Made by a program: the position numbers and the translations under genes. 64,000 bases of DNA, taken from NCBI RefSeq assembly GCF_900128485.1, contig NZ_LT635858.1:54860-118859 (forward strand), read 5' to 3'. The DNA is from Duodenibacillus massiliensis (lineage in GTDB: Bacteria > Pseudomonadota > Gammaproteobacteria > Burkholderiales > Burkholderiaceae_F). Positions 43,518-51,574 of the stretch are shown piece after piece (the first letter of the stretch is position 1; every line of letters starts with the position of its first letter). A model generated the notes under the pieces. That model worked only from the letters and a program-made list of their open reading frames with translations. It made no database searches and was not told the DNA's origin.

Positions 43518-43946
43518 ATGAACCATATTGATTTTGCGCAGGTTTTAAGTGCTGCGCTCACACCCATTACGCTCATTTCGGGCGTGGGTCTACTGCTTCT
43601 TACCATGTCGGCCCGGTACGCGCACACCACCGGGCGCGTACGGCAGCTGCTGCGCACACGCAACCTGATCGGCAACAACGATCCGAAGCTCAATCACGCC
43701 ATTGAACTCATCTTCATGCGTGCGGCACTTCTGAAAAAAGCGATTCTGCTTGTGGTGCTCTCAGCGGCCTGCTCGGGGCTTCTCGTGTTGGCAAGCGTTG
43801 TTGAAGCGATGTTCGGCACGCCCCTTGAAACCCTCAAAGGCATTCTTCTTTTGGGCGCTGTGGGTCTTATCGTGATTTCAACGATTTTCTTTTCGTTTGA
43901 AGTCAACATCTCGCTTAAAGCGCTCGGCATGAGCGTGCATCACTGA
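43518..43946 (+). CDS. DUF2721 membrane protein, first copy
   Basis: A 142-residue protein with three helices. It has the DUF2721 signature LTPITLISGVG, followed by the TTGRVRQLL loop, AALLKKAILLVVLSAACSG and a final helix with VNISLKALGMSVHH. Its function is unknown. It begins 7 bases after the YbaK-type gene and is a close paralog of the following gene. Confidence 0.85.
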   Translation: MNHIDFAQVLSAALTPITLISGVGLLLLTMSARYAHTTGRVRQLLRTRNLIGNNDPKLNHAIELIFMRAALLKKAILLVVLSAACSGLLVLASVVEAMFGTPLETLKGILLLGAVGLIVISTIFFSFEVNISLKALGMSVHH

Positions 43947-43959
43947 CGGGGAAAGAAAA

Positions 43960-44406
43960 ATGGAATACATTGACTTTGCCTACGTTTTAAGCACGTCGCT
44001 CACCCCCATTACGCTCATTTCGGGCGCGGGGTTTCTGCTGATGACGATGTCGGGGCGCTATGAGCACACCACAGGCCGCGTAAGAGAACTGCTTCAGGCC
44101 AAGGATCTCGCAGGCTACGAAAACCCCGAGCTTGATGAAGAGATCGAACTTATTTTCCGGCGCGCGACGCTGCTGAAAAAGGCGATTCTTCTGGTGACGC
44201 TTTCGGCGACGTTTTCCGGTCTTCTGGTGCTTTCCAGCGTCGTGGAATCGATGTTTAACGTGCCGCTTGAGATCGTCAAAAGCATTCTGCTTTTAATCTC
44301 CGTGGGGCTTATTGTTCTCGCGGCCTTTACCTTTGCCCTGGAGGTCTCAATTTCGGTGCGGGCTCTGGGGATGAGCGTACACCACACGGACAACACGCAC
44401 GGCTAA
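43960..44406 (+). CDS. DUF2721 membrane protein, second copy
   Basis: A 148-residue paralog of the gene 13 bases upstream. It shares the DFAYVLSTSLTPITLISGAG start, TTGRVRELL, RATLLKKAILLVTLSATFSG and the ISVRALGMSVHH end. The two copies have diverged to roughly 60% identity by eye, so this is an old tandem duplication. A strong terminator follows. Confidence 0.85.
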   Translation: MEYIDFAYVLSTSLTPITLISGAGFLLMTMSGRYEHTTGRVRELLQAKDLAGYENPELDEEIELIFRRATLLKKAILLVTLSATFSGLLVLSSVVESMFNVPLEIVKSILLLISVGLIVLAAFTFALEVSISVRALGMSVHHTDNTHG

Positions 44407-44417
44407 ACGCACTGCAC

Positions 44418-44462
44418 AAAAAAAATGCCGGAACTCTTTTGTCGGAGCCCGGCATTTTTTTG
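44418..44462. terminator. Bidirectional terminator after the DUF2721 pair
   Basis: AAAAATGCCGG and CCGGCATTTTT form an 11-pair stem around a GC-poor loop, with T runs on both strands. It serves both the DUF2721 genes and the minus-strand gene ending at 44469. Confidence 0.9.
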
Positions 44463-44468
44463 TTGCCT

Positions 44469-44717
44469 TCAGCTTTCCTCAGCCAAGGCTTTAAGCGCCT
44501 CTTCGTTTTGCCGCAGAAACTGCACCATGGCGGTTTTGCGCTTCACCGCAGCAATCTCGGGATAGCGGTCTTTGAGCCGCGCGACGATTTCCTTCACGGA
44601 ACTTGCCGCCACAAGTTCGGCCGCAGCCGCGGTCTTAAGGGCTGCGGCCGCAAGGCGCTCAGTGCTTGCGGCCTGGGCACCGGCGGGATAAATCACCCGC
44701 TTCGGACGTCCTGCCAT
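44469..44717 (-). CDS. Small conserved-looking cytosolic protein, function unknown
   Basis: An 82-residue basic, helix-rich protein: GRPKRVIYPAGAQAASTERL, an Ala-rich helix, then DRYPEIAAVKRKTAMVQFLR and NEEALKALAEES. It lies 14 bases after the histone-H1-like gene and ends at a good terminator, so it is probably translated. No known domain is recognised; the basic N-terminal GRPKR is AT-hook-like, which hints at DNA binding next to the H1-like protein. Confidence 0.6.
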   Translation of the reverse strand: MAGRPKRVIYPAGAQAASTERLAAAALKTAAAAELVAASSVKEIVARLKDRYPEIAAVKRKTAMVQFLRQNEEALKALAEES

Positions 44718-44731
44718 CGCCGGAGCAATCC

Positions 44732-45535
44732 TTAAGAAGCCTTTGCCTGAGGCGCTGCTTCAGGGGCCTTCACCTCTGCAGCAGGCGCGCTCTTAACGGT
44801 CTCAGCGGGCTTTTCGGCGGGCGCCGTCTTTTTCACGGACTTTTCGGCGGCGGGTTTGGCCGCTGCCGCTTTCCTGACCGTTGTCTTGCGGGCCGCGGGC
44901 TTTTTAGCTGTCGTTTTCTTCGCGGGCACCTTCGTTTCAGCTGCAGTTTCCGCAGCGGGCGCAGCAGCCGGTTTCTCAGCCTCCGCCTTCACGGTCTTTT
45001 TTGCGGTTGCACGGGGCTTTTTCGCGGCAGCTGCGGCTGTTTCAGCCTTGGTTTTAGCCGTCCGGGGTTTGCGTGCAGCGGGTTTGGCGGCAGGCTTAGC
45101 CTCCGCCTTCTCTTCCGGCGCCGCGGCCGTTACCTTTTCCGGTTCGGCCGTCTTGGCTGTCTTGGTCGTCTTGCGGGCGGCGGGCTTTTTGGCTGCCGGC
45201 TTTTTAGCCGCCGTCTTTTTCACAACGGGTTTCTTGGCGGCCGCCTTTTTCGCGGCCGGCTTTTTTCCCTCTCCGGACTCAGCGTCCTTGGCGGCTTCAG
45301 CGGGCTTCGTGCGCATATGGCGCTTATCGGGCACAAGGCGCGGTTCGCCGGAATCCTTCGGGGCCTTCACAGCGGCTTCAAGCGTATCAACCGGATCTCC
45401 CCCCGTGCGGCTCGGCTCATGACGCCGGACGTCGGTGCCTTCCTGATTGGTCCACTCATAGTCGATTGCCTTGGGGCAATGGCCGGGCTTTGGTTCGTAG
45501 AGCTTCCGGATGAAATTGAGAATAGCCTTGAACAT
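44732..45535 (-). CDS. Histone H1-like Lys/Ala/Pro-rich protein
   Basis: A 267-residue protein with a short ordered N-terminal part (MFKAILNFIRKLYEPKPGHC, about 70 residues) and a long low-complexity tail made of AAKKP, AARKTT and AEKPA-type repeats. The tail resembles the C-terminal domain of histone H1 and of bacterial AlgP/HC1-like nucleoid proteins. A strong AAGGAGG site lies before the ATG at 45535, and the longer frame upstream looks non-coding. It is likely a DNA- or RNA-binding protein. Ala/Glu-rich stretches dilute the basic charge, unlike AlgP. Confidence 0.75.
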   Translation of the reverse strand: MFKAILNFIRKLYEPKPGHCPKAIDYEWTNQEGTDVRRHEPSRTGGDPVDTLEAAVKAPKDSGEPRLVPDKRHMRTKPAEAAKDAESGEGKKPAAKKAAAKKPVVKKTAAKKPAAKKPAARKTTKTAKTAEPEKVTAAAPEEKAEAKPAAKPAARKPRTAKTKAETAAAAAKKPRATAKKTVKAEAEKPAAAPAAETAAETKVPAKKTTAKKPAARKTTVRKAAAAKPAAEKSVKKTAPAEKPAETVKSAPAAEVKAPEAAPQAKAS

Positions 45536-45682
45536 CGATTCTGCCTCCTTGCCTGATCCACACATGAGAGTTGTATCAACACACACCGCTCCCATCATAG
45601 TCAAGCCATTGACGGAAAAGCCAAACCAACCCCCCGTTTTTCTGCCGTTCGTTGTCGAAAGCACACAAAAAAGACCCGCCGT

Positions 45683-46687
45683 TTACACGGAATTTGCATT
45701 AAAGCCCGGTTTTGACCCGCGGTTTTTGCTGTTGAGCACATCAAGCCAGTCCTCTCCCACGGCGTCCGGCACCTTCACTTCAACGGTGAGTCCGGAAAGA
45801 CTCAGGCGCCTTGCAAGCTCGAAGGCCGCCGCCTGTCCAGCGAAATTGGCATCGTTATCGGAAAAGACCACCACTTTTTTCACGCCCGCGGGCACCGCCT
45901 CAAAAGCGGCAAGATTTGAGGCTCCGAGCGCCGCCCAGACGGGAAAGCCGAAAAGCGCAGAGGCGGCCAGTGCCGTTTCAACGCCCTCCGCGACCCCGAG
46001 CACAGCTCCGGGGTTACCGAGTTCAACGGCGGCGCCCCGGATTTTTCCGGGCGTCACGCGTTTGGGCGACTCAATCGGGGCCTTCATGCCCTCCTCGGTG
46101 AGATAGGTTCGGTGCAGTGCCGTCACGATGCCTTCGGCGTCCGTCACGCGGGAGAGCATCGCCGGGAAAACGGTCTCAGTCTCTTCCTCACTGTCGCTCA
46201 CAAAAAGCGCGGGGTGGCAGCGGATTTCGCTCCCGGCGTTTGCCGGGTCAAGTCCGCGGTTTACAAGGTACTTCCATACGGGATCAGCGGGCGCCACGGG
46301 ACGCGCCTGCGCCCAGAGTTTCAGATGAAAGGCGACCGGTAAAGAGGCATCTTCCTGCGCTTCTCTCACGGACTTTACGGGCTCGACCGGGACGTCAATC
46401 CCGCAGAAAGATTCCACTTGTGCCAAAGCCGCCGTGCGCGAAATGCCGTTAACGCGCGCTATAAGTTCAAACCCGTCTCCGGGGCCGCAGCCGCGGCAGA
46501 AGAAGTTGCCGGCGCCGAACTTGTCGTCAAAAATAAACCGGTCGCGGCCGCCGCAGTTGGGGCACGGCCCCGCCCGGCGCGATAAAAACGCTTCGTCAAT
46601 GCCGCAGGCAATAAAGATTTCGCGCCAACGCCCCTGCGCCGCACGCCGGGCCCTCTCAAAGCGCTCCGACAGTACCGTGCTCTGCAT
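45683..46687 (-). CDS. P4-type primase-like protein (zinc ribbon plus TOPRIM)
   Basis: A 334-residue protein with an N-terminal zinc ribbon (CPNCGGRDRF...FFCRGCG, residues about 45-72) and a C-terminal TOPRIM domain: LGVAEGVETALAAS with the glutamate and VVVFSDNDANFAGQAAA with the DxD-type acids. This is the layout of primases from P4-like satellites and plasmids, which lack the helicase here. A strong AAGGAGG site supports the ATG at 46687. No integrase, capsid or att site is near, so it may be a relic or a domesticated gene. Confidence 0.82.
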   Translation of the reverse strand: MQSTVLSERFERARRAAQGRWREIFIACGIDEAFLSRRAGPCPNCGGRDRFIFDDKFGAGNFFCRGCGPGDGFELIARVNGISRTAALAQVESFCGIDVPVEPVKSVREAQEDASLPVAFHLKLWAQARPVAPADPVWKYLVNRGLDPANAGSEIRCHPALFVSDSEEETETVFPAMLSRVTDAEGIVTALHRTYLTEEGMKAPIESPKRVTPGKIRGAAVELGNPGAVLGVAEGVETALAASALFGFPVWAALGASNLAAFEAVPAGVKKVVVFSDNDANFAGQAAAFELARRLSLSGLTVEVKVPDAVGEDWLDVLNSKNRGSKPGFNANSV

Positions 46688-46723
46688 GATGAGCCTCCTT
46701 ATGCAAAAAAGGCCGGCCAAAAA

Positions 46724-46765
46724 CGAAAATCCCCCGCGGATTCAGTTTTAATCGTGGGGGATTTT
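46724..46765. terminator. Terminator after the lipoprotein gene
   Basis: AAAATCCCCC-CG and CG-GGGGGATTTT form a long stem around a 16-base loop, with T or A tracts on both sides. It lies 46 bases past the stop of the minus-strand lipoprotein gene. A second GCCGGCT-type inverted repeat lies at 46768-46786. Confidence 0.8.
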
Positions 46766-46810
46766 CAGCCGGCTGTCAAGCCGGCTTCATGCGGAGGCAA
46801 TGCATGACGG

Positions 46811-47320
46811 TTACGGGAAGGCCATCCAGTCGGAATCACGGTCCTTCCAGGGGTCCGTGGTCACATCAAGGCTTCTCACGATCCCCTTGGTGTCAAACTG
46901 CGGCCACACGGCCATATCAAATCCGCCGTGATCCTTAAAGCGGTACATCCAGGCGTGTTCGTTCACCAGGTGAAACTCGTACTTCTGCGCGCACCGTCCC
47001 CAAAGTTTCCAGACATCGGCTTCGGTGGATTCGCCGATTTTGATGAGCGGAAAATATTTTTCCTGCAGCCCCTGCTCACGCCCAACGACGCGTCCGGTCT
47101 TATCCATGAAAAGCCACCAGACTTCCTGGCCGAAAGGCTGCATGGAATAGGTCCAGCGTTCCGTGCCGTCAGGCATCGGTGTTTTGGCCATGGGCTCTCC
47201 GAGCTCCTGCGCCACAACCGCTGAGGACTCACCCATATCGATTAACTGCGGATGAGCGCACCCGGCAAGAAAAACCACCGCGGCCGCGGCCGCACAGAAA
47301 AGACGAAAACCACCCTTCAT
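46811..47320 (-). CDS. Outer-membrane-type lipoprotein, SmpA/OmlA-like repeats
   Basis: A 169-residue protein with a lipoprotein signal (FLAGC, C21) and two copies of a short module, seen as ELGEPMAKTPMPDGTERWTY and IKIGESTEADVWKLWGRCAQ. These resemble SmpA/BamE- and OmlA-type folds, in which G-x-s/t-x-x-e-V followed by G-p is characteristic. It is a single gene with its own terminator. A role in the outer membrane is inferred from the lipobox and fold. Confidence 0.75.
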   Translation of the reverse strand: MKGGFRLFCAAAAAVVFLAGCAHPQLIDMGESSAVVAQELGEPMAKTPMPDGTERWTYSMQPFGQEVWWLFMDKTGRVVGREQGLQEKYFPLIKIGESTEADVWKLWGRCAQKYEFHLVNEHAWMYRFKDHGGFDMAVWPQFDTKGIVRSLDVTTDPWKDRDSDWMAFP

Positions 47321-47346
47321 AACGCAACCTCAACGGGCAAAGAAAA

Positions 47347-47384
47347 CCCCGTACGCCTTCGATTGTAGGAAGGCCGCACGGGGG
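47347..47384 (-). terminator. Hairpin between the response regulator and lipoprotein genes
   Basis: CCCCGT-GCCTTC and GAAGGC-ACGGGG form a stem of 12 pairs with small bulges and a 7-base loop. On the minus strand it is followed by TTTTC, 30 bases after the response regulator stop. Confidence 0.7.
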
Positions 47385-47413
47385 CGCACAAAAACAGACC
47401 GCCAAAAGTCGTT

Positions 47414-48109
47414 TCAGAGTTTGTCGAGGTGGTGTTCCACGGCAAAGACGGCCGCCTGCACACGGCTCTTGATGTTGAGCTTACGCAACACGCTCTGCAC
47501 ATGCACCTTCACGGTGGATTCCGCGAGGTCAAGCGCACGGGCGATTTCCTTATTGGAAACGCCGCGGGCCAGCCACGCCAAAATCTGACGTTCACGGGGC
47601 GTAAGCGACTCCACGTCAGGAGCCGGGGCCGCGAGGTAAGAGTCGCGCCGCAGTTTCATTACGAGCTTACTGGTCATCTCTGGAGAAATGACCGAGTCAC
47701 CCGCCACGGCGTGGCGCACGCTCTGCAGCAGAAAGTCCGCGTCAATCTTCTTTAAAAGATAACCGCGGGCACCAAGCCGCATGCATTCGGCCAGATCATC
47801 ACCGTCTTCGCTCACGGTGAGCATCAGCACTGCCATGTTGGGATCGGCTTCCAGAATCTGCTCAAGCGCCTCATGCCCGTTCATGGTGGGCATATCAAGG
47901 TCAAGCAGAACCAAGTCGGGCTTAACCTGCTCCACGAGCTTGACGCCCTCAAGACCATCGGCGGCTTCGCCCACGATCTCAAAGTCGTTCTGACGCGTCA
48001 GAAGCGCCTTCAGACCGCTGCGGAAAAGCGTGTGATCGTCAATGAGCGCAATCCGGATTTTTTTGACTGCCTCAGTGTTATCGGCGGCTTCCATGCTTTT
48101 GACTCCCAA
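47414..48109 (-). CDS. NarL/FixJ-family response regulator
   Basis: A two-domain regulator of 231 residues. The receiver domain has RIALIDDHTLFRSGLKALL and the phospho-acceptor D70 in LVLLDLDMPTMNGHEAL. The LuxR-type helix-turn-helix reads LTPRERQILAWLARGVSNKE then IARALDLAESTVKVHVQSVL. The ATG five codons later (48094) is also possible. It has the same layout as NarL of nitrate/nitrite sensing, but no histidine kinase is adjacent, so it is an orphan here. Its own operon is monocistronic. Confidence 0.9.
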   Translation of the reverse strand: MGVKSMEAADNTEAVKKIRIALIDDHTLFRSGLKALLTRQNDFEIVGEAADGLEGVKLVEQVKPDLVLLDLDMPTMNGHEALEQILEADPNMAVLMLTVSEDGDDLAECMRLGARGYLLKKIDADFLLQSVRHAVAGDSVISPEMTSKLVMKLRRDSYLAAPAPDVESLTPRERQILAWLARGVSNKEIARALDLAESTVKVHVQSVLRKLNIKSRVQAAVFAVEHHLDKL

Positions 48110-48169
48110 AAGTCCTCAAAAACTGCGCAAACAGAAACAGCTGCACAGTCTCTGACGGTTAAATGTGTT

Positions 48170-48712
48170 TTACGCGTGCGCGGCGCCTTCATCGGCAGCA
48201 GCCGGGGCCGCACCGCTTTCCTGGGCCTTGGCCTGCGCCTGTGCGAGACGCTGCTGATAAAGCGCTTCAAAGTTCACTTCCGGCAGATGCACCGGGGGCA
48301 GTCCTGTACGGGTCACGATGTCGGCGAGGTTAGCACGCAGATAGGGGTAAACGATCGTCGGACACATGACGTTGGTGAGGTGCGCCACGGCTTCGTCGGG
48401 AATGTTGCGGATATCAAAGATACCGGCCTGCTTGCCTTCCACGAGGAACATCGTCTGATCCTTCACGGTCACGGTGATCGTGCCGCGCACAACCACTTCC
48501 CAGGCGCCTTCCATCGGAAGCCGGCGCTGAGAGACCTCAAACTGAATGTCCACATTGGGCTGCTCGGCGGGCGCCGTGAGGAAAATCTCCGGGGCGTGCG
48601 GCATTTCAAGCGAGGCGTCCTTTAAATAGCAGCGCACGAGCTGGAAGCTGGGCTGCTGCGCCGCTTCTTCGTTGGCAGGCTGGGCATTGTTGGTGGTGTT
48701 TTCTTCGGCCAT
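48170..48712 (-). CDS. secB: Protein-export chaperone SecB
   Basis: A tetrameric cytosolic chaperone that keeps preproteins unfolded and hands them to SecA. The 180-residue product has the SecB motifs QRCYLKD-like FQLVRCYLKDASLEMPHAP, EVVVRGTITVTVKDQTMFLV and LTNVMCPTIVYPYLRANLAD with LPPVHLPEVNFEALY. A C-terminal Ala-rich tail ends in AAHA. It lies near the YibN-like gene; the grxC gene common between them is missing. Confidence 0.96.
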   Translation of the reverse strand: MAEENTTNNAQPANEEAAQQPSFQLVRCYLKDASLEMPHAPEIFLTAPAEQPNVDIQFEVSQRRLPMEGAWEVVVRGTITVTVKDQTMFLVEGKQAGIFDIRNIPDEAVAHLTNVMCPTIVYPYLRANLADIVTRTGLPPVHLPEVNFEALYQQRLAQAQAKAQESGAAPAAADEGAAHA

Positions 48713-48808
48713 GGATAAACTCTGTCAAAAAAAATTCGGACTGAAAACAAACGGTCTGCCGGCTTTATCCGAAGCAGCCGGCAGACGCCGAAAAACCGGG
48801 GGAAAAAA

Positions 48809-49213
48809 TCAGCGCGAGAAGGGAAGCTTAGCGGTACGCCAGGCGTTTAAGCCGCCCGCGAGAATAAAGACTTCCTTAAAGCCCGTGCCTCTTAAAAGGG
48901 GCGAAGCCATCCGGGAGCGCCGGCCGTCGTCATCGACGAGAAGCACCGGGCGCGTCTTATCGAGCTTACCGAGTTCGTTCTGAATACGGTCGGCGGGAAT
49001 ATTAACCGAGCGGGCGATGCATTCCTTTTTAAAGTCCGCCGGGTCTCTGAGATCCACAATCTGGGCGTTTTTATGGTTGATGAGTTCGGTGGCTGAGCGG
49101 TTGTCGACTTCCGGCCCCCAGCGGCGCTTGGCAACGTAAGGCCACGCAAGCGAAACCACGCACACGCAGATAATGGCAATCAGCAGAATATTGTCCAGCA
49201 AAAAGGCGTTCAC
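48809..49213 (-). CDS. YibN-like rhodanese-fold membrane protein, catalytic Cys absent
   Basis: A 134-residue protein with an N-terminal membrane helix (ILLIAIICVCVVSLAWPYVA) and a C-terminal rhodanese domain: IVDLRDPADFKKECIARSVN and the active loop position in LLVDDDGRRSRMA. Where rhodaneses carry the catalytic cysteine, this protein has Asp (about residue 94). It is therefore probably not a sulfurtransferase and may be a scaffold. Its position next to secB and gpmA matches E. coli yibN. Confidence 0.88.
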   Translation of the reverse strand: MNAFLLDNILLIAIICVCVVSLAWPYVAKRRWGPEVDNRSATELINHKNAQIVDLRDPADFKKECIARSVNIPADRIQNELGKLDKTRPVLLVDDDGRRSRMASPLLRGTGFKEVFILAGGLNAWRTAKLPFSR

Positions 49214-49288
49214 GATTGACTACTTTCACTTAAAGGAAAAATCCTTTCGCCGACTGCATCAGCACAGTCTTTTTGGAAAGGGCGCAGT

Positions 49289-49308
49289 CCGTCATTATAG
49301 AATGACGG
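49289..49308. repeat. Perfect inverted repeat in the gpmA promoter region
   Basis: CCGTCATT and AATGACGG flank a 4-base ATAG centre between the divergent rhodanese-like and gpmA genes. It overlaps a plausible CATTAT/TATAGA -10 region, so it could be an operator or a leader hairpin. Confidence 0.6.
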
Positions 49309-49347
49309 AATAGGCTTCTTTTTTCCTGATCTAGGGCAGTCAATACC

Positions 49348-50094
49348 ATGCATAAACTCGTTCTGATGCGCCACGGACAAAGTCAGTGGAACCTTGAAAA
49401 CCGCTTTACCGGCTGGACCGATGTGGACCTCACCGAACAGGGCCGCGCCGAAGCCAAAAAAGCGGGCGAACTTCTCAAAAGCGAAGGCTACGGGTTTGAT
49501 ATTGCCTTTACGAGCGTCTTAAAGCGCGCGATCCGCACGCTCTGGATTACGCTTGACACACTGGACGAAATGTGGATCCCGGTGAAAAACTCCTGGCGCT
49601 TAAACGAACGCCACTACGGGGCGCTGCAGGGGTTAAACAAAGCCGAAACCGCCGCCAAGTACGGGGAAAAGCAGGTGCTTATCTGGCGCCGTGCCTACGC
49701 CACGGCCCCCAATCCGCTGCCCGAGGGGGATCCCCGCAGTGCGCTCACAGATCCCCGGTATGCTGACGTCGATCCGAAACTCATTCCCGCAACCGAATGC
49801 CTCAAAGACACGGTCGCCCGCGTCGTTCCCTACTGGGAAGAAGTGATTAAGCCCACGGTTGCCTCGGGTCAGCGCGTCATCATTGCCGCTCACGGCAATT
49901 CCCTGCGTGCGCTCATCAAGCATATTGATAAGGTGAGCGATGATGACATCGTCTCGCTTAATATCCCCACGGCGCAGCCCCTCGTCTACGAGTTTGACGA
50001 TGCGATGAACCCGATCCGCCACTACTACCTCGGTAACGCCGAGGAGATTGCGGCGGCGGTGGCTGCCGTCGCCGCCCAGGGTAAGGCAAAGTAA
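49348..50094 (+). CDS. gpmA: 2,3-bisphosphoglycerate-dependent phosphoglycerate mutase
   Basis: Interconverts 3- and 2-phosphoglycerate in glycolysis. The 248-residue product has the phosphohistidine H9 in [35 protein letters not shown] with the acid catalyst, and the second histidine in [15 protein letters not shown]. Length and motifs are standard. It heads the plus-strand gpmA-envC-ctpA-moeB group. Confidence 0.97.
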   Translation: MHKLVLMRHGQSQWNLENRFTGWTDVDLTEQGRAEAKKAGELLKSEGYGFDIAFTSVLKRAIRTLWITLDTLDEMWIPVKNSWRLNERHYGALQGLNKAETAAKYGEKQVLIWRRAYATAPNPLPEGDPRSALTDPRYADVDPKLIPATECLKDTVARVVPYWEEVIKPTVASGQRVIIAAHGNSLRALIKHIDKVSDDDIVSLNIPTAQPLVYEFDDAMNPIRHYYLGNAEEIAAAVAAVAAQGKAK

Positions 50095-50155
50095 GCCCGA
50101 TCGGAGAAAAACCGGCCCGCCGGAGGTTTACCGGGCCGGCCGGATTATTTCTGCC

Positions 50156-51439
50156 ATGCAGCAGCGCTTTATCCCGCGGGTGTTGGGCCCGCTTGCCGTG
50201 TGTGCCGCCCTTTTGGGCGCGGCATCAGCGGTGTTGCCTGCCTGGAGCAAACCATCGCCCGACGCAGACCGCAAAACACTCACCCGTGAGCGCGACTCCC
50301 TTAAGGGGCAGATTTCCGACATCCGCCGCGACATCAACCGCAAGGAAGCGCGGCTTGACGCGATCAACACCGATCTCAGAAAAAGCGAACAGGCGATCAG
50401 CCGCAGCAGCCGGACCCTTAAAGAGTTGAGCGAACAGAAAAAAGGCGTTGAAAACCAGCTCTCCGACTTAAGGCGAGAAGCCGCGATCGTCGGCGAACAC
50501 GTTAAGGACGCCGAGGGGACGGTCGCTTTGATCAGCCGGGCGCAGTACATGAACACGCTACGGCATCCCTGGCAGACAGTTTTGATGGGCGGCAACCCCA
50601 ACGACATCTCCCGCATGACCGGGATGCTCCGATACATGGCGCGCGAACAGGACCGCACGATTGACCGCCTGGAAAACCGGCAGAAAAACATTGCCGAGGT
50701 GACGCGCAAAACCAACGCCAAACGCACGGAACTCGCCAAAATCGAAAAAGCCGAGCAGGATAACCGCCGGCAGCTTGAGCGTGAGAAAAAAAGCCGCGAG
50801 ACGGCGTTAACCGACCTCAAAAAAGCGCTGGACAGCCAGCGGGCCCGCTACGAGCAGCTCGTCAAAAACGACCGCGAACTCAGTAACCTCATCGCAGGGA
50901 TCGACAAGCGCATTGCCGAGGCCGCCAAAAAGGAAGCCGCCCGGCAGCTTGCGCTTAAAAAAGAGGCGGAAAAGCGCCGCCGCGAACAAAAAGCCACGGC
51001 CCGCACCGAGCCCCCTGCAATTGCCTCACCGTCGCTTAATTTCAGGTCACTTCGCGGGAAACTTCTCATGCCCACGCGAGGCACGGTTGCGGCGCGCTTC
51101 GGCCAGAAACGCGCGGGCGCTGCGGCAAGCCTTCCCTGGCGGGGTCTTTTAATCCGCGCAAAACCGGGGCAAAGCGTGGTGGCCACGGCCCCGGGCACCG
51201 TTGTCTTCAGCGACTGGATGCGCGGCTTCGGCAACCTCCTCATTCTCGATCACGGCTCCAACTACCTTTCCGTCTACGCCAACAACGAGTCGCTTTATAA
51301 GTCTGTGGGCGACAAGGTGCGCCAGGGCGAAACCATTGCGAGCGTCGGTAGCTCCGGAGGCGAAGACGAGCCCGGCCTATACTTTGAACTCCGTTACAAA
51401 GGAAAACCCTTTGACCCGAGCCGATGGCTTGCCCGGTAA
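50156..51439 (+). CDS. Murein hydrolase activator, EnvC-like (M23/LytM family)
   Basis: A 427-residue periplasmic protein: signal peptide (residues 1-30), a long coiled coil (about 45-280) and a C-terminal LytM domain (about 300-427). The zinc ligands of true M23 peptidases are absent; the HxG-D position reads RGTVAARFG and the HxH position reads YANNES. This degenerate site is what is known from EnvC, which activates AmiA/B amidases at the septum instead of cutting peptidoglycan itself. The ATG at 50156 was chosen since it begins the signal peptide; upstream codons overlap gpmA. Confidence 0.93.
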   Translation: MQQRFIPRVLGPLAVCAALLGAASAVLPAWSKPSPDADRKTLTRERDSLKGQISDIRRDINRKEARLDAINTDLRKSEQAISRSSRTLKELSEQKKGVENQLSDLRREAAIVGEHVKDAEGTVALISRAQYMNTLRHPWQTVLMGGNPNDISRMTGMLRYMAREQDRTIDRLENRQKNIAEVTRKTNAKRTELAKIEKAEQDNRRQLEREKKSRETALTDLKKALDSQRARYEQLVKNDRELSNLIAGIDKRIAEAAKKEAARQLALKKEAEKRRREQKATARTEPPAIASPSLNFRSLRGKLLMPTRGTVAARFGQKRAGAAASLPWRGLLIRAKPGQSVVATAPGTVVFSDWMRGFGNLLILDHGSNYLSVYANNESLYKSVGDKVRQGETIASVGSSGGEDEPGLYFELRYKGKPFDPSRWLAR

Positions 51440-51574
51440 GCCCGCGCTTCGGTATTCTTGACGTCTTTGGTATACGTGTGCACCGCTTTTACTGCGCTTT
51501 GCTGCGGCAAAATTTCCGGTGCTCAACCGGCGTACCCTCAACAAACATAAAAAACTGACTCTCCCCTCGAGATC

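Noticed and set aside
44732-45535. Simple tandem DNA repeat
   Set aside because: The AAKKP-type repeats are at protein level with varied codons, and the ORF has a strong ribosome site, so it is treated as a real gene.
45683-46687. Chromosomal DnaG
   Set aside because: It is too short (334 residues), has a P4-type zinc ribbon and TOPRIM order, and lacks the DnaG C-terminal helicase-binding domain and the rpsU-dnaG-rpoD context.
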